A stretch of 64,000 nt of DNA. Origin: Rheinheimera mesophila (GTDB taxonomy: Bacteria; Pseudomonadota; Gammaproteobacteria; Enterobacterales; Alteromonadaceae). The notes beneath the pieces are model-generated. The model had not been told where the DNA came from, ran no database searches, and was given only the letters and a program-made list of their open reading frames with translations. The position numbers and the translations under genes were made by a program. The stretch lies in the NCBI RefSeq assembly GCF_000986865.1, contig NZ_LAVS01000086.1, positions 1 through 64,000 on the forward strand, written 5' to 3'. Numbering within the stretch: the first letter of the stretch is position 1; each line of letters opens with the position of its first letter. Of this stretch, positions 6,741-14,846 are shown in pieces.

Positions 6741-9545
6741 ATGTTTACAAATAATAAATTGTCAAAGGCGGTGCGCTTAGCAGTTGCTTTTGGTGCAGCT
6801 TCTACAGCTGTTTTCACCGGTGCAGTCGTTGCACAGGAAGCTGAAGAAGCCAAAGACGTAGAACGTATCGAAGTGACGGGTTCTCGTATCAAACGTACTG
6901 ACTTAGAATCTGCAAGCCCAATTTTTGTTATGGACAGAGAAGCCATCGAATCTGCTGGTCAAGTCAGCATCGGTGATATTCTGCAACAAATCCCGGCCGC
7001 TGGTGCTGCATTGAACACTGCGTTCAACAACGGTGGTAACGGTGCGACCAACATGGACTTACGTAACTTAGGCGCTCAGCGTCTGTTAGTATTAGTCAAT
7101 GGTCGTCGTTGGATCTCCAGCTTAGGCTCAACAGTTGACTTAAACACTATCCCTACATCTTCAATCGAACGTGTTGAAGTATTAAAAGACGGTGCATCAG
7201 CTCTGTACGGTTCTGACGCTATCGCAGGTGTAGTGAACATCATCACTCGTAAAGATTTCGAAGGCGTTGAGTTCTCTACTTATGCCGGTGAAAACGCTTC
7301 AAAAGGCGACGGCCGTAAATACACTGCTGAAATGACTTTAGGTACCACTACTGAGAAGTCAGGTATCCTGTTTAACATGAGCCACACCACTCAACAGCCA
7401 ATTTGGGCCGGTGATCGTGATGTGTCTGATACAGGTTTCAGCTCTACAGGTGCAAACACCCGTATTGGTATTACCCGTTCTACGCTGTCGGCTGCTAACC
7501 AGGCTGCGATGGATGCTCAGGGTTATACCTTCAACGCAACTACCAACCGTTACGATTTAATGACTGAAGAAGGTACTGGTGCTAACACTGGTATCGATAC
7601 ATTCCGTCAACGTGCTGCCGGTAACGCGGATAACTACAACTTCGCACCAGATAACTACTTAGTGACACCACAAAACCGTAACTCTTTCTATATTCAGGGT
7701 TACCACGATATCAACGACAACTTACGTTTTGTTGCTGACTTCGTTTACACCAACCGTAAATCTGAGCAAGAACTGGCTCCTATGCCTGTTACTTTGGGTG
7801 AGCAGTTTGGTGCGTCAGGTGCTCGCGTAGATATCCACGCGGACAATATCTACAACCCATTCGGCGAAACTTTATACGGTTCATCTGCCCGTGCTATCGC
7901 AAATGGTTACACCAACTACACCGCTTACTCGCTGCAGCGCCGCATGGTTGAAGCAGGTCCACGTAACTTCGCGCAGGACGATGATACTTACCGTGGTATG
8001 GTTGGTTTAGAGGGTAACTTCGGTGATACCTCATGGTCATGGGACGCACACTATATCTATGGTCAAAACAGCCAGTCTCAGTACACTACAGGTCTGTTGA
8101 ACTTAACCCGTATCAACCAGGCTTTAGGTGCTAACTGTACTGCTGCAACTAACTGTACGCCGCTGAACCTGTTTGGTGGTCCAGGTTCTATTACTGCTGA
8201 TATGTTGGATTACATCACTTTTGACAGTGTCGATTCATCAGGCAGTGACTTAAAAGATTACGCCTTTAACACCAGCGGTGACTTGTTTGAAATCCCTGGC
8301 GGTACTGTAGGTGCTGCGGTCGGTTTCGAGCGTCGTGAAGAGTCAGGTTTTGATAACCCGGATCCACTGACAGTAACAGGTGAGTCTTCAGGTAACCAGC
8401 GTGATGCAACTTCTGGTGGTTTCCGCTTAGATGAAGCATACGCAGAGATTTCAATTCCATTAATGGAAAATCTGCTGTTAAGCCCTGCGATGCGTTTCTC
8501 TGACCATAGCGTGTTTGGTAACAAAACTACAGCTAAAGTCGGTTTAGAGTACCGCCCGATGGACGACCTGTTATTACGTACTACCTGGGCTGAGGGCTAC
8601 CGTGCTCCATCTATCAATGACCTGTTCGCAGGTAACTCTGATAGCTTCCCGAACTTAACTGACCCATGTAACAGATTAAGTGCTACTGGTGCTGTAATCG
8701 ACGTATCTGGCTTACCAGGTTGTGCTGGCGTACCAGCCGGTTACCGTCAAGGTAATACCCAGATCCGTATTACTCAACAGTCTTCTCCTGACTTAAAGCC
8801 AGAAGAATCTGAATCTCTGACTGTAGGTTTCGTATACAACCCAAGCTGGTTAGAAGGTGCGGAATTAACTGTTGACTACTACAACATTGAAGTAACAGGT
8901 GCTATTGCCCGTATCGGTGCTGGTCGTATCCTGAGCGAATGTGCTCAAGACGCCTCTTCTGTACTGTGTGATCGTATCGACCGTGACTCTAATGGTAACG
9001 TTGTTGACTTACGTAACGGTTTAGAGAACCAGGGTAGCTACGATGTATCTGGTATCGATACTTATGTTGCTTACCGTTTACCAGAAACGTCGTACGGTAC
9101 ATACAAAGTGTACTTAGACGGTAGCTACTTCATCAAAAACGAGTTTAACGGTGAAGAACAGTTAGGTATTCAGTACGGTGATGCTGGTTACCCACGTATC
9201 AAGGCCTCTTTAGGTATTGACTGGATGTTGGGCGACTGGAACGCGAACTACCAGGCTCGTTATGTACACCACATGGATACTTACCTGTATTCTGAAGGTC
9301 TGACTGCAGCGGATGGTATCACTGAAGTTCTGCCAACTTACATCATTCATGACGTATCTGTTGGTTACAACATCAGTGATTACAATGCTAAAGTGACTTT
9401 AGGTGTAGAGAACTTGTTCGCGAAAGAACCTACTCCTGAAGGTATCAATAACGGCTTTGCTTACTCAGCAAACAACTACTCAGTGACCGAATACGATTCA
9501 AACATGGACCGTTTCGTTTACCTGAGAGCTTCTGTGAAGTTCTAA
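6741..9545 (+). CDS. TonB-dependent outer-membrane receptor
   Basis: Large outer-membrane beta-barrel importer, 934 residues. Residues 1-31 form a signal peptide ending in VVAQ. A TonB-box-like ERIEVTGSRIKR follows at about 42-53, then a plug domain (about 60-170, with VLVNGRRW and VEVLKDGASALYGSDAIAGV) and a 22-strand barrel ending in the aromatic FVYLRASVKF terminus. It is of the RIKR-type receptors common in Alteromonadales and Caulobacter-like bacteria that import oligosaccharides, peptides or other compounds rather than only siderophores. Codons are strongly biased to GGT, CGT, AAC and TTA, unlike the neighbours, suggesting high expression. It has its own promoter and a strong terminator; three oxygenase genes follow on the same strand. 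The substrate is unknown. Confidence 0.93.
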   Translation: MFTNNKLSKAVRLAVAFGAASTAVFTGAVVAQEAEEAKDVERIEVTGSRIKRTDLESASPIFVMDREAIESAGQVSIGDILQQIPAAGAALNTAFNNGGNGATNMDLRNLGAQRLLVLVNGRRWISSLGSTVDLNTIPTSSIERVEVLKDGASALYGSDAIAGVVNIITRKDFEGVEFSTYAGENASKGDGRKYTAEMTLGTTTEKSGILFNMSHTTQQPIWAGDRDVSDTGFSSTGANTRIGITRSTLSAANQAAMDAQGYTFNATTNRYDLMTEEGTGANTGIDTFRQRAAGNADNYNFAPDNYLVTPQNRNSFYIQGYHDINDNLRFVADFVYTNRKSEQELAPMPVTLGEQFGASGARVDIHADNIYNPFGETLYGSSARAIANGYTNYTAYSLQRRMVEAGPRNFAQDDDTYRGMVGLEGNFGDTSWSWDAHYIYGQNSQSQYTTGLLNLTRINQALGANCTAATNCTPLNLFGGPGSITADMLDYITFDSVDSSGSDLKDYAFNTSGDLFEIPGGTVGAAVGFERREESGFDNPDPLTVTGESSGNQRDATSGGFRLDEAYAEISIPLMENLLLSPAMRFSDHSVFGNKTTAKVGLEYRPMDDLLLRTTWAEGYRAPSINDLFAGNSDSFPNLTDPCNRLSATGAVIDVSGLPGCAGVPAGYRQGNTQIRITQQSSPDLKPEESESLTVGFVYNPSWLEGAELTVDYYNIEVTGAIARIGAGRILSECAQDASSVLCDRIDRDSNGNVVDLRNGLENQGSYDVSGIDTYVAYRLPETSYGTYKVYLDGSYFIKNEFNGEEQLGIQYGDAGYPRIKASLGIDWMLGDWNANYQARYVHHMDTYLYSEGLTAADGITEVLPTYIIHDVSVGYNISDYNAKVTLGVENLFAKEPTPEGINNGFAYSANNYSVTEYDSNMDRFVYLRASVKF

Positions 9546-9560
9546 GTTAAGTTGATTAAA

Positions 9561-9586
9561 AAGCCCCCTTTTGGGGGCTTTTTTAT
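9561..9586 (+). terminator. Rho-independent terminator after the receptor gene
   Basis: Perfect 8-bp stem AAGCCCCC/GGGGGCTT with a TTTT loop and a T-run, 16 bases after the receptor stop. Confidence 0.9.
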
Positions 9587-9629
9587 TACAGAATGATAAA
9601 AAAGAAAGTAATCAACAGAGAGTCAGAGT

Positions 9630-10298
9630 ATGGCTGCTATTGAACCCCAAATAATTTCTATGTTTGCAACACCTTTTGCGGTTTTGCATTACCCTGAGCC
9701 TGACCAGTTAAACAGAGAACTGGAAAAGTTCTTTGATCAGTTGACGGCTCGTGGTGATAAGCATCGTAATCCACGGCCACATAATTATGTGCAGGACAAT
9801 TTATTCGAAAGTAACTTTGATTTGTTCAAATATGACAATCCTGCGGTACAGCAGCTCCGGCACTTCATTTTACAATCCATAGGCTGGATCATCACCCGTC
9901 TGAATGGTTACAGCAAAGAGCAACTCAGTTCTATCCAACTGCATACAGACGCCTGGTTTCATATCACTGAGCATGCGGGTTATTTTTATACCCATAACCA
10001 TCCTATGGCGTCCTGGTCTGCGGTGTATTGTGTTGACCCGGGCGAGGATGTGCCAGGTAAAAAAGACAGTGGCATATTACGCTTTCATGATCCGCGCCCA
10101 CACTGCTCTGTCTATCTGGATGCTGGTAATGCCAATCTGCAGGGCGCTTTTGGTACTGGTAGTTATAATTTTAAGCTACAGGCAGGGCAGTTATTGCTGT
10201 TCCCTTCGTATTTACAGCATGAGGTAGCCCCTTTTATGGGCCACAACCGCCGGATTACCGTGGCAGTCAATTGCTGGACAAACAGGTACGGAGGCTAA
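9630..10298 (+). CDS. Putative 2OG-Fe(II) oxygenase (TIGR02466-like)
   Basis: 222-residue cytosolic protein with the double-stranded beta-helix pattern of the family annotated as TIGR02466/putative 2-oxoglutarate-Fe(II) oxygenase. Candidate iron ligands are in THNHPMASWSAVYCV (H122/H124) and in the distal PSYLQHEVAPF (H197), with R208 ten residues on in HNRRITVAVN as a likely 2OG-carboxylate binder. The substrate is not known. It is the first of three consecutive oxygenase-type genes after the receptor and ends 2 bases before the next GTG, so they are one operon. Start ATG at 9630 follows an AGAG-type ribosome binding site. Confidence 0.75.
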   Translation: MAAIEPQIISMFATPFAVLHYPEPDQLNRELEKFFDQLTARGDKHRNPRPHNYVQDNLFESNFDLFKYDNPAVQQLRHFILQSIGWIITRLNGYSKEQLSSIQLHTDAWFHITEHAGYFYTHNHPMASWSAVYCVDPGEDVPGKKDSGILRFHDPRPHCSVYLDAGNANLQGAFGTGSYNFKLQAGQLLLFPSYLQHEVAPFMGHNRRITVAVNCWTNRYGG

Positions 10299-10300
10299 AG

Positions 10301-11008
10301 GTGTTTGCGCTTAACAGAGACAGAGCTGTCTTCGCAGAGCAATTTGCCAAAACAGGAGTGGTATCTATTCCATCCATTTTGCTGCCAGAGTTTGCTTCGG
10401 CCATCCGTCGGGAGATGGAAGTCCTGCCGTGGGAGACCGCTTATGTGGAGGCAGGAAAAGCAAAGAAAACCGATATGCGCAAAATGGACAAGGCACAGCG
10501 ACAGCAGATTTTACAGCAGGTGGTGCTTTCTGCCCGTGAAGACAAGTATCAGTTTTGTTATGACACCTACATGCTGATCACGCATTATTTGCAAAGAACC
10601 AACCCGCATAGTGTGTTGCATGCTTTTGTCGAGCATATCTGTGGTGAAGCCATGCTGCAGTTTATGCGAGAGATCACGGGCGCACCGCAGATCATCAAGG
10701 CTGATGCCCAAGCGAGTTGTTATTTACCCGGTCACTTTTTAAAGCAACATGACGATGATGGAAAGCCAAGTAATCAGGAACGAATAGTGGCTTACACCAT
10801 AGGATTTAGTGCGCCCTGGCAAGCGCATTGGGGGGGATTGCTGCATTTGCAAAACCAGGCAGGTGAAGTGGAGCAATCCCTGATGCCAAGTTTTAATACG
10901 CTCACTGTTTTTTCTGTGCCACGACAGCACTTTGTTTCTCAGGTAGCAAGCTACTGCCCTGAGCCACGTTTGAGCATAGTCGGCTGGTTTCGCAGTGACA
11001 GAAATTAA
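10301..11008 (+). CDS. Putative 2OG-Fe(II) oxygenase
   Basis: A 235-residue protein starting with GTG at 10301, chosen because GGAGG sits at an ideal distance just before it; an in-frame TTG 30 bases upstream lies within the previous gene and lacks such a site. The C-terminal half has the HxD dyad in LKQHDDDG (H150, D152), a distal His in VPRQHFVSQV (H210) and R223 in RLSIVGWF, the full facial triad and 2OG arginine of prolyl-hydroxylase-like enzymes. The N-terminal third is helical with no known domain. Its stop overlaps the next ATG (TAATG). Substrate unknown; protein or peptide hydroxylation is possible. Confidence 0.8.
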   Translation: MFALNRDRAVFAEQFAKTGVVSIPSILLPEFASAIRREMEVLPWETAYVEAGKAKKTDMRKMDKAQRQQILQQVVLSAREDKYQFCYDTYMLITHYLQRTNPHSVLHAFVEHICGEAMLQFMREITGAPQIIKADAQASCYLPGHFLKQHDDDGKPSNQERIVAYTIGFSAPWQAHWGGLLHLQNQAGEVEQSLMPSFNTLTVFSVPRQHFVSQVASYCPEPRLSIVGWFRSDRN

Positions 11009-12318
11009 TGGATACCATGATGAATACATTTTCGGTTGAAGATCTTCAGCGGCAGGCTGAAGCAGGTGATGCAGGCGCTCAGTTTCAGCTGGGTATGTTG
11101 GCATTAAAGCAAGATGATTTCCGTACAGCCTTAGCCTGGTTGCACAAAGCGGCTGAGCAAAAAATTCCCAAAGCAGCAGAGGTGATTGGCACCTTGTTGT
11201 TAACAGGACAAGGGGTACAACAAAATGCCGAACTGGCGTTTGAGTATTTTCGTAGTGCTGGCTTAGCTGGCGATGCGCAGGCGTTGTACCGTTGTGCTGA
11301 ACTGATGTACCGCGGCAAGGAAATTAATCAGGATCAGACCGGAGCTCTGGACTGCCTGATTGCATCAGCGCAGCAAGGCTACCCGTTGGCGCTGCGAGCC
11401 GCTGCTTTTTTTCTTTGCCATCAGGGCAAAACCCAGCAGGCTGAGGATTGTCTTCGTTTGGCCTCTTATGCAGGAGACCCATTTAGTCAACATAGTCTGG
11501 CGGTAATGCTGGAAGAGCGCGACCCGGCAGAAGCTATGCATTGGTTTGGCTTAGCAGCTAATGCGAAATTAAGTCGGGCCAGAGTCAGATTTTTGCAGAT
11601 GCAGCAAAATGCAGTGGTGCCAGCGCCACGTGAAACAGAAGATTTAGCGGCGATTTTTCAACAGCTCAGAACTCAACTTGCAGATTTAACTATACCGACA
11701 GAGCTCGCTGATGCAGAAATTAAAACATTGCATGCCAGTCCTAAAGTTCAAGTGATTGAGCAGGTTTTCGACCCAATGGAACTGGATTATGTGATCCACC
11801 ACGCCACTCCGATGCTCGAGCCTGCTCAGGTGGTGTATGACAATGCCAGCACCAGTTATCATCACTACCGAACAGGGCAGACGGCGGCCTTGGGCGGCCG
11901 TAATCTGGATATAGTGTTGTTCTGGTTACATGAACGTATTACCAGACATGCAGGTTTATCTCAGGCTCAGGCCGAACCTGCCGCTGTGATTCAGTATCTG
12001 CCCGGTCAGGAATACAAAGTACATCTGGACATCTTACCTGTGGGTTCTGATTTTGTACTGCCTGAACAAGGTGGTCAGCGTCAGGTCACAGCCTTGTTGT
12101 ATTTAAATGATGATATGCGAGGGGGTGACACTGCCTTCCCTAAACTGAATTTAGCTGTGAAGCCAGTCAGAGGGTCTTTGCTGGTGTTTCACAATTGTGA
12201 TGAGCGGGGAGACTATTATCCCGACAGCCTGCATTGCGGCACTGCGGTGGAGCAGGGCGAGAAGTGGGTGATGTCTTGTTGGTACAGGCAGTTTGCACTA
12301 CCGGGACGTCAGTCTTAA
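11008..12318 (+). CDS. Sel1-repeat / prolyl 4-hydroxylase-like 2OG-Fe(II) oxygenase fusion
   Basis: 436-residue fusion. Residues about 10-200 are Sel1-like helical repeats (AEAGDAGAQFQLGML, KAAEVIGTLLLTGQGV, GYPLALRAAAFFL), a protein-binding scaffold. Residues about 240-430 are a prolyl 4-hydroxylase domain: HLD with H339 and D341, the distal H409 in DSLHCG, and K419 in EKWVMSCWYR exactly ten residues on, the P4H-type 2-oxoglutarate lysine. LYLND and FPKL motifs are also present. The repeats suggest a protein substrate. ATG overlaps the stop of the preceding oxygenase by one base, so translation is coupled. It converges on the TraR/DksA gene with a 4-base overlap. Confidence 0.87.
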   Translation: MDTMMNTFSVEDLQRQAEAGDAGAQFQLGMLALKQDDFRTALAWLHKAAEQKIPKAAEVIGTLLLTGQGVQQNAELAFEYFRSAGLAGDAQALYRCAELMYRGKEINQDQTGALDCLIASAQQGYPLALRAAAFFLCHQGKTQQAEDCLRLASYAGDPFSQHSLAVMLEERDPAEAMHWFGLAANAKLSRARVRFLQMQQNAVVPAPRETEDLAAIFQQLRTQLADLTIPTELADAEIKTLHASPKVQVIEQVFDPMELDYVIHHATPMLEPAQVVYDNASTSYHHYRTGQTAALGGRNLDIVLFWLHERITRHAGLSQAQAEPAAVIQYLPGQEYKVHLDILPVGSDFVLPEQGGQRQVTALLYLNDDMRGGDTAFPKLNLAVKPVRGSLLVFHNCDERGDYYPDSLHCGTAVEQGEKWVMSCWYRQFALPGRQS

Positions 12319-12692
12319 AACGGCAGCTCAGGAGGTATGTCCTGGGCTTTTGCAGCGCAGACTTTGCAGCGTTGTGTGGCCGGATCGCAGGCCAGACGTT
12401 CAGCTTCAATCTGCGCTTCACAATCAGCACAGACGCCATAAATACCCAACTTAATTTGACTGATCGCGGCCTGTACTTTTTCCAGTCGATGTCTGGCTGT
12501 CGCGACAAAAGACGGACAATATCGGCTCAGGCTTTCTGGCCAGAGTTGAGGTGGAATCTGTAGTAATAAATGGTACAGCTTCCCATCATCTGTATTGCTG
12601 CTGTGTTGTAAGCTCCACAGGATGTGCTGTTCCAGTTGACGATGTTCCAACTCTAGCTTTTGTAGGTTTGGATGCGGATGAAGTATAGTCAT
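12315..12692 (-). CDS. TraR/DksA-family zinc-finger protein
   Basis: 125 residues: a helical N-terminal half (coiled-coil-like, rich in Leu/Gln/His) and a C-terminal C4 zinc finger, C88-x2-C91-x17-C109-x2-C112, with YGVCADCE typical of DksA/TraR proteins that enter the RNA polymerase secondary channel. The Asp-rich tip of canonical DksA (DxxDxA) is not evident, so ppGpp-linked activity is uncertain. It is divergent from the RiPP precursor gene with 157 bases between. AAGGAG precedes the ATG but part of it is inside a predicted hairpin. It may regulate the neighbouring operon, which is inference from position only. Confidence 0.82.
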   Translation of the reverse strand: MTILHPHPNLQKLELEHRQLEQHILWSLQHSSNTDDGKLYHLLLQIPPQLWPESLSRYCPSFVATARHRLEKVQAAISQIKLGIYGVCADCEAQIEAERLACDPATQRCKVCAAKAQDIPPELPF

Positions 12693-12730
12693 AACCTGCT
12701 CCTTAAATTTCCTGTAGTCTGAAGCAGGTT
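12693..12730 (-). promoter_or_regulatory. Inverted repeat covering the ribosome binding site of the TraR/DksA gene
   Basis: In the minus-strand leader, AACCTGCT (12730-12723) can pair with AGCAGGTT (12700-12693) immediately before the ATG; the second arm takes in the end of the AAGGAG site and the spacer. This could limit translation initiation, or be an operator. Confidence 0.4.
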
Positions 12731-12795
12731 AAAAAACAGGGTGCTGATATAAATCAATAACTGTGAAAATCTTTGCACAGACATGAAATTTTTTT

Positions 12796-12812
12796 TAGAC
12801 CATCAGGGTCTA
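12796..12812 (+). promoter_or_regulatory. Palindromic site before the RiPP precursor gene
   Basis: TAGACC-ATCAG-GGTCTA, a perfect 6-bp inverted repeat 38 bases before the precursor ATG, just after a T-run. It could be an operator or a short 5' leader hairpin. The preceding TTGCAC at about 12773 gives only a weak promoter match. Confidence 0.4.
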
Positions 12813-12849
12813 TTGTTGGCAACTTAATGCAACCACAAGGAACATTGTT

Positions 12850-13161
12850 ATGAAATCAAATAAAACTACTGCTGTTGCTGTCAGTGCTTTAGTGTTGGGG
12901 TCTTTATCTACGCTGAGCTTAAGCGCCAATGCCAATCCGTTTTCTGCGGAGCAGTTAAACGCAGGTTACCAATTAGCTTCCGCTGAAGCGTCATGTGGTG
13001 CTGATAAAGCCAAAGAAGCCAAATGCGGTGAAGATAAAGCCAAAGACAAAGAAGCCAAATGCGGTGAAGGCAAATGTGGCGGCGATAAAAAAGACGCCAA
13101 AGATAAAGAAAAAACCAAAGAAGCTAAATGTGGTGAAGGCAAGTGCGGAGGCATGGCCTAA
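12850..13161 (+). CDS. hvfA: HvfA-like RiPP metallophore precursor (EGKCG repeats)
   Basis: 103-residue exported peptide. Residues 1-28 form a Sec signal peptide ending in LSANA. After residue 46 the sequence is low-complexity Lys/Glu/Asp/Gly with six cysteines (C49, C59, C71, C76, C94, C99). Two EGKCG motifs (73-77 and 96-100) are present, each preceded by EAKCG; a third EAKCG is at 56-60 and EASCG at 46-50. In Haemophilus HvfA, cysteines in EGKCG motifs are turned into oxazolone/thioamide groups that bind copper. The maturase (DUF692) and partner (DUF2063) genes follow directly. A good AAGGAA site precedes the ATG. The product likely acts in the periplasm as a copper-binding metallophore; activity is inferred from the family and operon. 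Confidence 0.88.
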   Translation: MKSNKTTAVAVSALVLGSLSTLSLSANANPFSAEQLNAGYQLASAEASCGADKAKEAKCGEDKAKDKEAKCGEGKCGGDKKDAKDKEKTKEAKCGEGKCGGMA

Positions 13162-13171
13162 TCCGATGATG

Positions 13172-13197
13172 CGTCAGCCTGCATCGGTAGGCTGACG
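13172..13197 (+). terminator. Intercistronic hairpin between precursor and maturase genes
   Basis: A 9-bp perfect stem CGTCAGCCT/AGGCTGACG with an 8-base loop, followed by ACTTTT. It lies in the 53-base gap and would act as a partial terminator or 3'-end stabiliser, giving more precursor than enzyme message. Confidence 0.65.
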
Positions 13198-13214
13198 ACT
13201 TTTCAGGAGTAGTT

Positions 13215-14063
13215 ATGTCTGACTGTTCTTTTGGTTTGACCCCGTCAGAGGTGGGGCTAGGTCTGCGTCGCGAAATGTTAGCTGCCCTTGTCGAACAACC
13301 GCGGGCGGAAATTGACTTTTTTGAAGTCGCACCGGAGAACTGGTTGCCTTACGGAGGCCACTACCAAAAAAAATTCCGAGAGCTGACCGAACGTTACCCT
13401 TTTATTTGTCATGGCTTGTCATTGTCTTTAGGCAGTCCTGATCCGCTGGATCTGGATTTTGTGCGTCAGATCAAAGCGTTTCTAAAAGAACATCAAATTA
13501 AGCTTTACAGTGAGCATTTAAGTTACTGCTCTGCAGCGGGGCATCTGTACGACTTATTACCTATTCCATTTACTGAAGAGGCGGCAGTTTATGTGGCCGA
13601 GCGTATCCGCACAGTGCAGGATATTCTTGAACAGCCTTTAGTGATTGAAAACGTCTCTTATTATGCCGCACCGGGCCAGGAGCTGACTGAACTGGAATTT
13701 ACCAAGGCAGTATTAGAACTGGCTGACTGTAAACTGCTTTTGGATGTGAATAATATTTACGTCAATTCTGTCAATCACGGTTACGATGCTTTCGCCTTTT
13801 TAACAGGTTTGCCCACTCAACGTATCGCTTATGGCCATGTCGCCGGACACTACAAAGAGCACGATCAGTTACTTATTGACACGCACGGTGCTGATGTCGC
13901 CGACCCGGTCTGGGCTTTGTTAGCTGAAGCTTATCGGCATCACGGGCTATTTCCGACGTTGTTGGAGCGGGATTTTAATATCCCGGATCTGCAGCAGTTA
14001 CAGACGGAGCTTGAGCATATCCGCTCTTTGCACACTGGCTCAGTGCTAAAACGCAGGGCCTGA
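13215..14063 (+). CDS. hvfB: MNIO (DUF692) RiPP maturase, HvfB-like
   Basis: Multinuclear non-haem iron-dependent oxidase with a TIM-barrel fold, 282 residues. Putative metal ligands: H66 in CHGLSLSLG, H101 in SEHLSYC, E145 in IENVSYY, D177/N180 in DVNN, H208 and H212 in GHVAGH, D222/H224 in DTHG and E251 in ERD, the complete DUF692 set. Such enzymes oxidise cysteine in a peptide to an oxazolone/thioamide pair, with mixed-valent iron. It lies between the EGKCG precursor and the DUF2063 partner, with a one-base gap to the latter. AGGAG precedes the ATG. The reaction on this precursor is inferred from the HvfABC precedent. Confidence 0.93.
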   Translation: MSDCSFGLTPSEVGLGLRREMLAALVEQPRAEIDFFEVAPENWLPYGGHYQKKFRELTERYPFICHGLSLSLGSPDPLDLDFVRQIKAFLKEHQIKLYSEHLSYCSAAGHLYDLLPIPFTEEAAVYVAERIRTVQDILEQPLVIENVSYYAAPGQELTELEFTKAVLELADCKLLLDVNNIYVNSVNHGYDAFAFLTGLPTQRIAYGHVAGHYKEHDQLLIDTHGADVADPVWALLAEAYRHHGLFPTLLERDFNIPDLQQLQTELEHIRSLHTGSVLKRRA

Positions 14064-14064
14064 T

Positions 14065-14802
14065 ATGAAGTTTCAACAGGTTCAACAGCAGTTTGTTGCC
14101 TATTTACGTTCGCCAGAGCAGAGCGAAAAGCCAGCCGACGTCACGCAGGAAAGGCTGAATGTCTACCGGGAGTTATTGTTTAACAATGTGACCGGTTTTG
14201 TCAGCGGTGCCTTTCCTGTGTTGAAGTCTTTGTATTCAGAACAGGCCTGGCAACAGAGGGTACAGCAGTTTTTTGCCTTGTACCGCTGCGAGAACCCATT
14301 CTTTTTATCCATAGCCGAAAGTTTTTTAGCTTTTTTACAAAAGCAGTACCAGCTTCAACACGACGATCCTGTATTTATGCTGGAGCTGGCTCATTACGAA
14401 TGGCTTGAGCTTGAGTTAGCAACACGCAAAGCTCAAGGTGGTCCTGAGCTGACTGAGGTAAAACGTCAGACTCTGCAGTTGTCTGAGCTGGCATCGGTGC
14501 AGGCTTATCAGTATCCGGTGCATAAAATTTGTGCTGAGTTTCAACCAACTGAGCCTGAAGTAAGTTTTTTATTGATTTACCGTAACCAGGAAGACGAAGT
14601 CACCTTTGTTGCCTTGAATCAACTGACGACCTTATTACTGCAGTTGCTGGGCCAACAACCCGGCGCAACCTTGACGGAGCTGGTGACACAAATGCAGCCT
14701 TATGTACCTCAGCTTCATGCTGACCAGCTATTCAGTGGTGCAGAACAAATGCTGACTGATTTTGCAGCAAAAGGTATAGTGCATGCTTTTCAAGCGCAGT
14801 AA
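14065..14802 (+). CDS. hvfC: DUF2063 RiPP maturation partner, HvfC-like
   Basis: 245 residues: N-terminal DUF2063 domain (about 4-95) with FVAYLRSP, RLNVYRELLFNNVTGF and AFPVLKSL, then a C-terminal domain with ELAHYEWLELEL and a mixed alpha/beta tail. DUF2063 proteins are obligate partners of DUF692 maturases, thought to recognise and present the precursor. Starts one base after the maturase stop, so the two are cotranslated. No membrane segment. After it come a 44-base gap and a small membrane-protein gene; the DoxX member usual in such loci is not adjacent but a DoxX gene lies about 6.6 kb downstream. Confidence 0.9.
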   Translation: MKFQQVQQQFVAYLRSPEQSEKPADVTQERLNVYRELLFNNVTGFVSGAFPVLKSLYSEQAWQQRVQQFFALYRCENPFFLSIAESFLAFLQKQYQLQHDDPVFMLELAHYEWLELELATRKAQGGPELTEVKRQTLQLSELASVQAYQYPVHKICAEFQPTEPEVSFLLIYRNQEDEVTFVALNQLTTLLLQLLGQQPGATLTELVTQMQPYVPQLHADQLFSGAEQMLTDFAAKGIVHAFQAQ

Positions 14803-14846
14803 AATTCATTACCATGTTTCACCTTTTTAGCGAGTGAGCTCAGATT

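Noticed and set aside
6414-6946. Several 65-77 codon open frames around the receptor leader
   Set aside because: They lie across a promoter, have no ribosome site or motifs, and overlap the real receptor start.
12966-13195. Pro/Ser/Leu-rich and Lys-rich frames overlapping the RiPP precursor
   Set aside because: They are shadows of the repetitive precursor codons and have no independent start signals.
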